Part shown: positions 35,143 through 42,805 of the stretch, in pieces
Layout: every line of letters starts with the position of its first letter
Numbering within the stretch: position 1 is the first letter of the stretch
NCBI GenBank assembly: GCA_039683515.1
Contig: JBDKRG010000030.1
Span: 1 to 64,000 of the forward strand
Direction of reading: 5' to 3'
Length of the DNA: 64,000 nucleotides
From: JAJFUE01 sp039683515
GTDB lineage: Bacteria > Sumerlaeota > Sumerlaeia > MVZB01
Notes under the pieces: generated by a model
What the model saw: only the letters and a program-made list of their open reading frames with translations
What the model was told of the DNA's origin: nothing
The model's database searches: none
Program-made: the position numbers and the translations under genes

Positions 35143-36551
35143 GAGCGGCACCCGGCCGGTCGGCCGGCCTCGCGGCCCGCCAGAAACGCCTCGGCCCACT
35201 CGTTTTCGCCCGGCGGCGCGCCGGGGGCGTCGATCGAGCAGTGCCGCGCGAAACGCGGTTCATGATCCAGGCGCCACACGAACGCGCGGTACGTCATGTT
35301 GCCGATCAGGTTCACGATCGAGGCGAGCCCCAGGCCGGCCGACCGCCGAATAATATGGCGGTATCGGAACGTCTCGCGATAAGCCCACTTGAAGCCGTCG
35401 AAGAGCTCCCGCGGGCTCATCCGGCGCGGCTCGAAGACGACGTGCATCGTGTCGTAGTCTCCCCAGTTGTAGCTCAGGATCCGGTCCTCGGCGGCCATCC
35501 GCCTGAACAGGGCCGTGCCCGGATACGGCGTGTAGAGCGAGTAGCGCGGGATGTCGACGCCGAGCTCCAGCACCTCATCGACGGTTTCGGCGAACACGGC
35601 CGGACCGTCCTCGTCGAGGCCGAACACAAAGCACCCCTGGACCGTGATGCCGTGGCCGTGGAGGGCGTCCATGACGCGCCGGTAGGCGTCGGCCCGGTTG
35701 AAGCCCTTGCGAATGCCGCGCAGGTTGGCCTGGTTGACCGACTCGAACCCGAGCAACAGGTAAACGCAGCCGCTCCGGCGCATCGCCTCGAGCAGGTCCG
35801 GGCGATTGGCGATCTCGACGGTGGCCAGGCCGCCCCATTTCTTGCCGAGCGGGGCAATGGCCTCGAACAGCTCGCGCGCATACTCGGGGTCGTCGACGAG
35901 GCTCACGTCGTTGAAGCAGAACAGGCGGCCCGGGATGCTCTTGACGTCGGCGACGACGTCGGCGACCGGCCGCTTGTAATAGCGGGGCCACACGACCGGC
36001 ACCGCGCAGAAATCGCACGTCCGCTTGCAGCCGCGCGTGGCGTGGACGCTGTCGGGCATCATGTAGCCGCCGCGCCGGATCAGATCGCGCCGGGGCGCCG
36101 GGACGCCCGCGATCCATTCGCCGCCGGCGTCCGCGTCGACGTAGCACGGCGCCATCGCGCCGCGCATGAAGTCGTCGATCAGCCGCGGCCACGTCCGCTC
36201 CGCCATGCCGATCACGATGCTGTCGGCGTGGCGGATCGCCTCGCCCGGCAAAATCGTCACGTGAACGCCGCCGAGGACCACCGGGATCCCGCGCCGGCGG
36301 TAATGATCGGCGATCCTGTAGGCCGCCGGGGCCGTCCCCGTGATCACGCTGATCCCGACCAGGTCCGGATGCTCGCCGAGCGGGATCGTGTCGACGCTGC
36401 CGTCGACGATCCGGATCTCGATGCCGCTCCGGCCGCCGGCCAGCGCGGCCAGCGTCGTCAGCGACAGCGGCGCCTCGCGCATCGACCGGACCAGCGGGCC
36501 GATCTTGAGCTTGTGCATGTGCGCGTCGGGCATCAGGAGCAGAATCTTCAA
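35139..36551 (-). CDS. Cobalamin-type radical SAM enzyme, first gene of the operon
   Basis: The protein has 470 residues. It has an N-terminal B12-binding-like domain (ILLLMPDAHMHK, VGISVITGTAPAAY, IPVVLGGVHVTILP, ADSIVIGMAERTWP), the cluster C175-x3-C179-x2-C182 (CKRTCDFC), FCFNDVSLVDDPEYA, LLLGFESVNQ, and a C-terminal helical region with LYTPYPGTALFRRM. It is a clear paralogue of the downstream gene at 33802-35142. Both resemble radical SAM methyl- or alkyl-transferases acting on lipids or pigments, but the substrate is unknown. A consensus promoter lies about 30 nt upstream. Confidence 0.92.
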   Translation of the reverse strand: MKILLLMPDAHMHKLKIGPLVRSMREAPLSLTTLAALAGGRSGIEIRIVDGSVDTIPLGEHPDLVGISVITGTAPAAYRIADHYRRRGIPVVLGGVHVTILPGEAIRHADSIVIGMAERTWPRLIDDFMRGAMAPCYVDADAGGEWIAGVPAPRRDLIRRGGYMMPDSVHATRGCKRTCDFCAVPVVWPRYYKRPVADVVADVKSIPGRLFCFNDVSLVDDPEYARELFEAIAPLGKKWGGLATVEIANRPDLLEAMRRSGCVYLLLGFESVNQANLRGIRKGFNRADAYRRVMDALHGHGITVQGCFVFGLDEDGPAVFAETVDEVLELGVDIPRYSLYTPYPGTALFRRMAAEDRILSYNWGDYDTMHVVFEPRRMSPRELFDGFKWAYRETFRYRHIIRRSAGLGLASIVNLIGNMTYRAFVWRLDHEPRFARHCSIDAPGAPPGENEWAEAFLAGREAGRPAGCRS

Positions 36552-36582
36552 CCGTCTCGCTCCGGGCTCAAATATTTATTCA

Positions 36583-36612
36583 TATATATAGTGTTTATCT
36601 CTTGACTGTCAA
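36583..36612 (-). promoter_or_regulatory. Strong sigma70-like promoter of the radical SAM/GH3 operon
   Basis: The minus strand reads TTGACA (36612-36607), then after 16 nt TATATA (36590-36585); an 18-nt spacing to a second TATATA is also possible. It lies about 30 nt from the start codon. The -35 is perfect. Confidence 0.7.
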
Positions 36613-36613
36613 G
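36601..36613. promoter_or_regulatory. Perfect palindrome over the -35 box, operator candidate
   Basis: CTTGACTGTCAAG is a perfect 6-1-6 inverted repeat covering the -35 of the minus-strand promoter. A protein binding here would block that promoter. A looser dyad TTGTC-N5-GACAA lies at 36673-36687 in the same divergent gap. Confidence 0.5.
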
Positions 36614-36804
36614 ATGTCTTTATTCTATTCTGCCCGCCATCGGGCGTCCGTTTCGATCCCGGTCTGTTATCGTTGTCGCCGGGACAATCCGCAAGCAGGA
36701 ACTCGGCGGGTTGCGGGGACGCGGGTTTCGTTTGGACGCCGGCCCGCCGGGGCACTATCATGCGTTCACTGCAATGACCAACGCTCCCGATGAAAGGGGA
36801 CCCG

Positions 36805-37257
36805 ATGATGAGCAACCGCTACCTTGTGCCGCGCGTGATCCTGGCGATCATGGCCGTTTACCATGTGGTTGTCGGCGTTGCGCTCAACTGCCCGCCGGAG
36901 TGGGTCAAGTGGGTGGCCGAGCAATGGTTCGGCATCAGCCGGCTGCCGGACGCGTCCTCGATCCACATCGCCCGCATGCTCGGGGTCTACATGGCGGCGT
37001 TCGGCATCGCGCTGGGCACGGCCGCGTGGAACCCGGTCAAGAACCGCTCGATCCTGACGATCGGCATCCTTCTCGCCGCGGTGCGCTGCGTTCAGCGCCT
37101 GGCCACCGCCGGCGATCTGCAGGCGTCGCTGGGGATCCCGCCGGCGAGCAACATCGCGCTGATCGGGCCGCTGGCCCTGTTCACCATCGTCCTGATCTAT
37201 TTCCGGTGGCGCATTTACCTGCAGATGAAGGGCGGCGGCTCGGACTTCGCCCGGTAA
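36805..37257 (+). CDS. Four-helix hypothetical membrane protein
   Basis: The protein has 150 residues from the ATG-ATG after AAAGGGGA. Four hydrophobic segments (about 8-25, 55-75, 85-102 and 118-136) are separated by short loops with a NRSILT turn. No family is recognised; it has the look of small DUF4345-like integral membrane proteins. It is the first gene of the plus-strand half of the radical SAM locus and ends 10 nt before the next gene. Confidence 0.7.
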   Translation: MMSNRYLVPRVILAIMAVYHVVVGVALNCPPEWVKWVAEQWFGISRLPDASSIHIARMLGVYMAAFGIALGTAAWNPVKNRSILTIGILLAAVRCVQRLATAGDLQASLGIPPASNIALIGPLALFTIVLIYFRWRIYLQMKGGGSDFAR

Positions 37258-37267
37258 GAGAATTCGC

Positions 37268-38368
37268 ATGATCCGCATGCCATGGGACAACGCCACGGCC
37301 CCGAGCGCCATGATCGAAGTGACGGACGCGTGCAACATCGCGTGCGAGTGCTGCTACAAGAAGCTCGGCAACCGGTTCAGGACGCTGGCCGAAATCGAGC
37401 GGGACATCGACGACGCATGCAGGCTGCGGCCGCTTCACACGCTGACGATCTCGGGCGGCGAGCCGACGCTTCACCCGGATCTGGAGGCCGTCATCGGCCG
37501 GATCAAGCGGCGCGGCCTCGTCGCGTTCCTGCTCACCAACGGCCTGCTCATCGACGGCCCGTCCATCGGGCGGCTCAAGGCGGCCGGTCTCGACGCGATC
37601 CTGTTCCACGTCGATACCGGCCAGCGGCGCCCCGACCTCGGCGGAGGGAGCGGCCTGGAAGCCGTCACGGATCGCCTGGCCCGGCTCGCGCGGACGGCGG
37701 CCGAGGCCGGCCTCGACGTCTCCGCCTCGATGACGCTCGACGCGGCCGGACTGGCCCGGCCGGCCGAAATCATCCGGTTTTTCCTGGAGAACCGCGACCT
37801 GAACTTCCTGTTCCTGTCGCGCGGCATCCGGCCCGAATCATTTTACCGCGAGCGCGGCGGCCGGCCCGAAGCCGGCCTGAAAACGTTCACGGACGCGGTG
37901 CGGCGCGATTTCGGGATCGATCCCTTCTCGTTCATCCCCGACCGCGCCGGCGACGGAACCAACTGGATCACCTACTTCATCCCGATCGTGTACGGCCGGG
38001 ACGGATTCGAGACGTTCAGGATCGAGTCGGGGCGGGCCGACCTGGCGCTCATGCGGCTGCACCGCGTCCTGACGGGGCGCTACATTCAGAAAACCAGGCA
38101 AAACGCCTGCGTCACGCTCCTGCGGACGGTCGTCAACGGCCTGGCGACGGCGCGCCCGCGCGCGACGCTGCGGTTCGCGGGCCGCTGCGCAAGGCCGGGC
38201 TCGCGGCTCCGCCACAAGATGATCGTCTACGACCATGGCCCGTCCTGGACGGCGGGGGGCGAGCTTGCATGCTGCGCCTACTGCGCCACCGCGATCGTCC
38301 GCGACGGGGCGCTGGTCCCCTGCTGCCTCGCCGATTACCAGCCGGAAGGGGCCGGGACATGCTGCTGA
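37268..38368 (+). CDS. Radical SAM/SPASM-like protein
   Basis: The protein has 366 residues. The cluster C22-x3-C26-x2-C29 (CNIACECC) follows MIEVTDA, then TISGGEPTLHPDLEAVI (the SAM-binding GGE) and LLTNGLLIDG. The C-terminus carries CCAYC ... VPCCLADYQ and a terminal TCC, consistent with auxiliary iron-sulfur cluster ligands of SPASM or twitch type. Such proteins modify peptides, sugars or act as sulfatase maturases. No peptide substrate gene is obvious next to it. Its last 10 nt overlap the next radical SAM gene. Confidence 0.88.
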   Translation: MIRMPWDNATAPSAMIEVTDACNIACECCYKKLGNRFRTLAEIERDIDDACRLRPLHTLTISGGEPTLHPDLEAVIGRIKRRGLVAFLLTNGLLIDGPSIGRLKAAGLDAILFHVDTGQRRPDLGGGSGLEAVTDRLARLARTAAEAGLDVSASMTLDAAGLARPAEIIRFFLENRDLNFLFLSRGIRPESFYRERGGRPEAGLKTFTDAVRRDFGIDPFSFIPDRAGDGTNWITYFIPIVYGRDGFETFRIESGRADLALMRLHRVLTGRYIQKTRQNACVTLLRTVVNGLATARPRATLRFAGRCARPGSRLRHKMIVYDHGPSWTAGGELACCAYCATAIVRDGALVPCCLADYQPEGAGTCC

Positions 38369-39678
38369 CCCAAACCCGCGTCTTCTGCCCCGAATGCGGC
38401 CTCAGCCACGACGGCGAGATCGTCGTTCGCGACGGCGCCGTCTACGGGATCACGCATTGCGCCGTGGCGACCCGCGAGCACCTGATCTCCTCCAACGCCG
38501 AGCTCTACCTCCTGCTGCGCGGCCGCTCGACCGTCGATCCCGCCGCGCCCGTCCGGTCCGGCCTCAAGCATTTCATCAACTTCATCGAGATCACGAACGC
38601 CTGCAATTTCCGCTGCGCGATCTGCGTGGCGCACGAGCCGGGCGAAGAGGGCGACCACTTCCTGCCCGCCGGCGAAGTCGTGCGCCGGGCCGAGGCCGCG
38701 CGCCGCGGCGGCGCCCGCATCCTGCACCTGATCGGCGGCGAGCCGACGCTTCACCCGGACCTGGAGGCCATCCTCGAGCGGCTGGCCCGCATGCGCCTGA
38801 GCGTGGCGATCATCAGCAACGGCTACCTGCTCGGCCGCGATCCGGAGCTGGCGCGCCGGCTCAAGCGCGCCGGCCTTTCCCGCGTCTGCCTGCAGTTCGA
38901 CTCGCTCGACCGGGCGACCCTGCACAAGCTCCAGCGCGACCGCCTGCCGGAAAAGAACGCCGCGATCCGGAACATCCTCGCCGCGGGCCTGAACATCGGG
39001 TTCAACTGCATCGTCACACGCGACAACCTGGCCGAGCTGCCGCGCCTGCTCGACCACCACCTGCGGCTCGGCCGCGGGCTGCGCAACATGATGTTCACCT
39101 CGGCCGCACCCTCGGGGCGTTTCGAACTGGCCCGCGACGAAGGCGTTGACCGCGAGGAAATGATCACAGCCCTGCTCGGGGCCGGCCCGCGGTATCATTT
39201 CGGCGTCGACGATATTTTCCCGCTCCCGACCTACCACCCGTGGGGGCTCGAGGTGCACCCCGATTGCGGGGTCAACCTGGTCCTCGCGCGGACGCCGGAC
39301 GGGATCGTGCCGCTCAACCGATTCATCGATCTGCCCGCCCTCTACCGGCGTCTCGCGGGGGTCGGCGACGGCGAGGGATTCTACCCGCGCCACATCCGCC
39401 CCGCGCTCCACGCGCTCGCGGCCGCGCGCCGCGGACGGCGGCTCGAGACCTTGAAACTGGCCCTGCGCATGCTGCTCGACCGCCCGGACGTCTCGCTGAT
39501 CAACGTCGGGATCGCCGACTACCGCGCGGTGATGTTCCTCGACGAGCAGCGCCTTCGCCGCTGCTCGTCCGTTTCGCACACCTCGACCGGGCCCGTCAAA
39601 AATTGCATGTATTACTTCGGCGGCCCGCGCCATCCGGATTCGCGCGTCAACGAGATCAAGCGCCGCCGGCCGCTTTGA
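38359..39678 (+). CDS. Radical SAM enzyme with N-terminal zinc-type domain
   Basis: The protein has 439 residues. It overlaps the previous gene by 10 nt with GGAAGGGG upstream. Residues 1-50 are a small Cys domain (VFCPECGLSHDGEIVVRDG, later HC at 34). This resembles the N-terminus of archaeal MJ0619-like and tetraether-synthase-like radical SAM enzymes. The cluster is C82-x3-C86-x2-C89 (CNFRCAIC), followed by LIGGEPTLHPDLEAIL and IISNGYLLGRD. The central 20 residues around GGEPTLHPDLEA are almost the same as in the upstream gene, also at DNA level, so the two arose by duplication. A lipid-type substrate is possible but unproven. Confidence 0.85.
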   Translation: MLLTQTRVFCPECGLSHDGEIVVRDGAVYGITHCAVATREHLISSNAELYLLLRGRSTVDPAAPVRSGLKHFINFIEITNACNFRCAICVAHEPGEEGDHFLPAGEVVRRAEAARRGGARILHLIGGEPTLHPDLEAILERLARMRLSVAIISNGYLLGRDPELARRLKRAGLSRVCLQFDSLDRATLHKLQRDRLPEKNAAIRNILAAGLNIGFNCIVTRDNLAELPRLLDHHLRLGRGLRNMMFTSAAPSGRFELARDEGVDREEMITALLGAGPRYHFGVDDIFPLPTYHPWGLEVHPDCGVNLVLARTPDGIVPLNRFIDLPALYRRLAGVGDGEGFYPRHIRPALHALAAARRGRRLETLKLALRMLLDRPDVSLINVGIADYRAVMFLDEQRLRRCSSVSHTSTGPVKNCMYYFGGPRHPDSRVNEIKRRRPL

Positions 39679-39711
39679 CGCTTCACCATCCGGCGCCCGA
39701 CGATCCGGGTC

Positions 39712-40653
39712 TCAGGCGCCCGGCCGGACGGCTTGCCGCAGCAGTTCCACGTCGCGCAGCGGCGGCGCGCCGAAGAGCCGCTTGTAATCGCGGCTGAAAT
39801 GCGAGGCGTCCTCGTAGCCGACCCGGAAGCCGGCCTGAGCCGCGTCGAGGTCCTCGCCGAGCATCAGCCGGCGGGCCTCGTGAAGCCTCAGTTTCTTCTG
39901 AAACTGCAGCGGGCTCATCGCGGTGACGGCCTTGAAGTGGTGATGGAAGCTCGAGACGCTCATGCCGAGCTTTCGCGCCATGCTCTCGATCCGCAGCGGC
40001 TGGTCGAAGCCCTCGCGGAGGAGCGCGATGGCGCGGGCGACGTGGTGCGTGCGGCCGCCCGCCACGGCAAGCTGGCGAAGCCGGTCGCCTTGCGCGCCCA
40101 TCAGGAGCCGGCAGATGATCTCGCGCGTCACGAGCGGCGCCAGAACCCTGTACTCGGCCGGGGCATCGACAAGCCTCACAAGCCGCAGCACCGCGTCGAG
40201 AAGGTCCGCGTCGAGCCGGCTCACGTCGACCGCGTTCAGGTCCGTCCGGCCGCGCGACCACTGCCGGGCCTCTTCGGCAATCACCGCGGCGACGAGGGAC
40301 AGGTCGAGATCGAGGCTGAGGCCAAGATACGGCTCGTCCTTCGTTGCCTGCACGATCCGGGCCGTGACCGGCAGATCGACGCCGGCAATCAGGTAGTGCG
40401 CGGGGTCGTAGCGATACCGTTTCGCGCCGACGTGAACCTCCTTGCTCCCCTGGGCGATCACGCAGAAAACCGGCTTATAGACGACATGAAGCGGCCCGGT
40501 GGCGGCGGATTGCCGGTGCAGATGCAGGCCCGGTTGAGGCTCGAGCGAGCCGTCCCCGGCAACGGCGCTCATGATGCGCTCGGCCAGCTCGTCCCGGCCG
40601 GCCTGCATCCTCCGGGCGTCGCGATCGTCGGACTGGGGACTTTTCAGCGCCAT
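39712..40653 (-). CDS. AraC-family transcriptional regulator
   Basis: The protein has 313 residues from the ATG of MALKSPQ; a longer frame is a shadow of the upstream gene. The N-terminal domain (residues 25-190, AraC_N type) has HVVYKPVFCVIAQGSKEVHVG and DLPVTARI. The C-terminal DNA-binding part has the two helix-turn-helix units, RIESMARKLGMSVSSFHHHFK and GFRVGYEDASHFSRDYKRLFG. It begins 5 nt after the stop of the flavoprotein gene, so regulator and enzyme are co-transcribed, as in many self-controlled stress operons. Confidence 0.93.
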   Translation of the reverse strand: MALKSPQSDDRDARRMQAGRDELAERIMSAVAGDGSLEPQPGLHLHRQSAATGPLHVVYKPVFCVIAQGSKEVHVGAKRYRYDPAHYLIAGVDLPVTARIVQATKDEPYLGLSLDLDLSLVAAVIAEEARQWSRGRTDLNAVDVSRLDADLLDAVLRLVRLVDAPAEYRVLAPLVTREIICRLLMGAQGDRLRQLAVAGGRTHHVARAIALLREGFDQPLRIESMARKLGMSVSSFHHHFKAVTAMSPLQFQKKLRLHEARRLMLGEDLDAAQAGFRVGYEDASHFSRDYKRLFGAPPLRDVELLRQAVRPGA

Positions 40654-40658
40654 CGGCC

Positions 40659-41195
40659 CTACGCCTTTTTTCCCATCTCGCAGGCCTGCCTCATGGACGG
40701 GCTCGTCTTGATGTCTCCCATTTTCCATGCGCCGACCCCATAAATGACACCTTTTTCTATCGCCCCGGTCAGGCACGAGGTAAAGCCCCGGAACCCTTCG
40801 AGGGTCCTTTCCAGCGCCGGCTTGCTGTTGACGGCCGCCGTCATGATGAAATAAAAATCCTTGCCGCTGATCTCGCCGTAGCGCGCGCACGTCCGGTCGA
40901 TCAGCGTCTTCATCTGCCCGCACATCGTGTAGAAATAGACGGGCGTGGCCATCACGATCACGTCGGCCGCGATCATCTTCTCCAGCACCTCGACCATGTC
41001 GTCCTTCTGCGAGCAGCGCTTGCCGCTGAAACAGGCGCCGCACCCGGTGCAGTAATTGATCGTCTTGTCCTTGAAATAGATTTTCTCCGCCTCATGGCCG
41101 GCCTCGCGCGCGCCCTCGATAAACCGGTCGCACAGCAGGTCCGAATTGCCGCCCTTGCGCGGGCTCGATGATAAAACCAGAATTTTTTTGCTCAT
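40659..41195 (-). CDS. Flavodoxin-fold NAD(P)H-dependent FMN reductase
   Basis: The protein has 178 residues from the ATG with AAAAGGAAG upstream. It has SSSPRKGGNSDLL (FMN phosphate-binding loop), CTGCGACFSGKRCSQKDDM (four Cys as in iron-sulfur flavoproteins and azoreductase-like enzymes), VIVMATPVYFYTM (the PVYF flavin contact) and a C-terminal helix. It probably reduces flavin, quinone or a xenobiotic. Transcribed with the AraC regulator. Confidence 0.9.
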   Translation of the reverse strand: MSKKILVLSSSPRKGGNSDLLCDRFIEGAREAGHEAEKIYFKDKTINYCTGCGACFSGKRCSQKDDMVEVLEKMIAADVIVMATPVYFYTMCGQMKTLIDRTCARYGEISGKDFYFIMTAAVNSKPALERTLEGFRGFTSCLTGAIEKGVIYGVGAWKMGDIKTSPSMRQACEMGKKA

Positions 41196-41528
41196 TGCGC
41201 ACTTCCTTTTGGCCATGTCGAATTTGTGCGTTCACTCGAAAATACGTTTGCAGTGGAGCGCTGAAGGCGCGATTCATTTACACGTGATGCGCTCGATGAA
41301 GCGCTCCTTCAGAGCGCATTTGTTTGCCGTCCTTATCCTGGGGCTGCGCTTCGCTGCGCCCCAGGCTGGTATCAATCGCGCCGTTGGCGCTCACGCGGAA
41401 TTTGTGCTCATTTTGCATTCGACCTCGAGCCTTACGAAGCAATCGAAATCGAATCCGCATCCCTCCGTTTGATACGCGCTCATTCGAATTTCGCCCGATC
41501 GCATCGCCCAAATAACGGGAATCGATGC
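41196..41528. repeat. Diverged copy of the palindromic hairpin element
   Basis: There is no gene in this 333-bp gap. Hairpins in order: GCGCTGAAGGCGC (41258-41270), GCGCTCCTTCAGAGCGC (41301-41317), CCTGGGG...CCCCAGG of 29 bp (41337-41365, the same sequence as at 10344-10372), and GCGCCGTTGGCGC (41378-41390). Possible weak ends are GTCGAAT (41217) and ATTCGAC (41417). It lacks one of the two large hairpins and the central palindrome of the copies at 10.2 and 56.7 kb. Confidence 0.75.
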
Positions 41529-42512
41529 CTAAACCGTGATCAAATCATACTGATCGTTGCCCATGTTCAGCTCTTTCATGTATGACAGCTGGCGCAGGCC
41601 CTTGCGGGATTCGATGCGTTCCTTGAGGTCGTGGAGTTCGGCTTCGGGCAGCCGATACACCATGTCGATGGACGCCTGATCGACGGCCAGCAGATCGGTC
41701 GAGGCCAGGATGCCCAGGTCGCGCGCCTTGACCGGCGCGGCCGCGGTGCCGGCGCAGTCGCAATCCACCGACATGTTGCGCAGCACATTGATAAACACGA
41801 TCCTCCGGCCGAAGTGATCGACCGTGGCTTTTGCCGACTCCACCATGTTCTCCTGGAAGGGTTCCCCTTTAAGCCAGAGCTCGTAATTCTCGTGGTCGGG
41901 GGCGGCGTGGACCATTTTCTTGCCGATCGCCCCATCCACGCAGCCGATGGCGATATTCTTCAACGAACCGCCGAAGCCGCCCATGAGGTGCCCCTTGAAA
42001 TGCGTCAGCACCACCATCGAATCATAATCAAGCATGTGTTTGCCGACCGACATTTCCTTGAAGCGTTTGCCGCCTTTGACGGGGATCATCGCCGCCCCGT
42101 CCTCGTCCATGATGTCCACCGGGCAGAAATCCCAGCCGTTGATCCTGATGGTTTCGCGGTGGTCCGCCGTCGTATAGCGCTTTCCCTTGTACAGGGTGTT
42201 GGTTTCCACCAAACTGCTGTTGGGGATGCGCTGCTGCAAGGCTTTGACCATGTCCCGCGGCAGGATGTTCGGCCCGTGCGGCTCGCCGGTGTGGATTTTG
42301 ATGGCGACCTTGCCCGTGATGCCCTGATTGATCTTCGAGTAGATTTTCAGCAGCCCGTCGGCGCCGATGTCCTTCGTGAAGAACACCTTGGATTTGTTCG
42401 ATGCCGTCGCGGCAGTGCCGCCGAGCGATTCACAACCGGCAATAGCCGCCGTGCCCAGCGCGATGGCGGTTGTCTTGAGAAAAGTCCGGCGGGATATCTC
42501 GTCCTGCATCAT
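41529..42512 (-). CDS. Tat-exported DUF362 lipoprotein-like protein
   Basis: The protein has 327 residues from the ATG-ATG pair after AAAGGA. The signal has the twin-arginine motif SRRTFLK then a hydrophobic stretch ending in AIAGC, so it may be both Tat-exported and lipidated. The mature part matches DUF362: VAIKIHTGEPHGPN, LVETNTLYKGKRYTT, VVLTHFKGHLMGGFGGSLKNIAIGC and a final LDxS/DLLAVDQASID segment. A few Cys remain (DCDCAG) but no ferredoxin-type cluster. Function of DUF362 is unknown; Tat export implies a folded or cofactor-loaded protein. Confidence 0.9.
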   Translation of the reverse strand: MMQDEISRRTFLKTTAIALGTAAIAGCESLGGTAATASNKSKVFFTKDIGADGLLKIYSKINQGITGKVAIKIHTGEPHGPNILPRDMVKALQQRIPNSSLVETNTLYKGKRYTTADHRETIRINGWDFCPVDIMDEDGAAMIPVKGGKRFKEMSVGKHMLDYDSMVVLTHFKGHLMGGFGGSLKNIAIGCVDGAIGKKMVHAAPDHENYELWLKGEPFQENMVESAKATVDHFGRRIVFINVLRNMSVDCDCAGTAAAPVKARDLGILASTDLLAVDQASIDMVYRLPEAELHDLKERIESRKGLRQLSYMKELNMGNDQYDLITV

Positions 42513-42748
42513 GCTCGATATTCCTTTCCGATGCGCCTCCGTGGAAGAGGCCGTTATTCCGTGGGTTTCTGCAAAGGTCGATGGGGCGATCGGCATGGGA
42601 TCCGGGTTCCTGTGCCGGAGGCCTCAAGGCGCCCCCCCGGCATCGATCTGGATCATAACCGTTCTTGCGGCGGAGGTGGTAGAACGCCACTGGCAGGTTA
42701 TTGAACGATTCTGCAAAACTTGCAGGAATGGCTATTGCGCCAATCAAG

Positions 42749-42781
42749 AAATCCCCGGCCGGGATGGCCGGCCGGGGATTT
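42749..42781. terminator. Bidirectional terminator between the ceramidase-like and DUF362 genes
   Basis: AAATCCCCGGCC pairs perfectly with GGCCGGGGATTT around a 9-base loop. The A/T ends give a U-run in both directions. It lies 25 nt from the ceramidase-like stop. Confidence 0.8.
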
Positions 42782-42805
42782 CGTCGCGTCATATGCTGGG
42801 GTTGC

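Noticed and set aside
36766..37609. Minus-strand frames opposite the membrane protein and first SPASM-like gene
   Set aside because: They are antisense shadows with biased composition; the plus-strand genes have clear motifs and ribosome sites.
37282..39678. A 798-residue fusion of two radical SAM regions
   Set aside because: The N-terminal half is the wrong frame of the gene at 37268; the second protein starts at 38359 with its own ribosome site.
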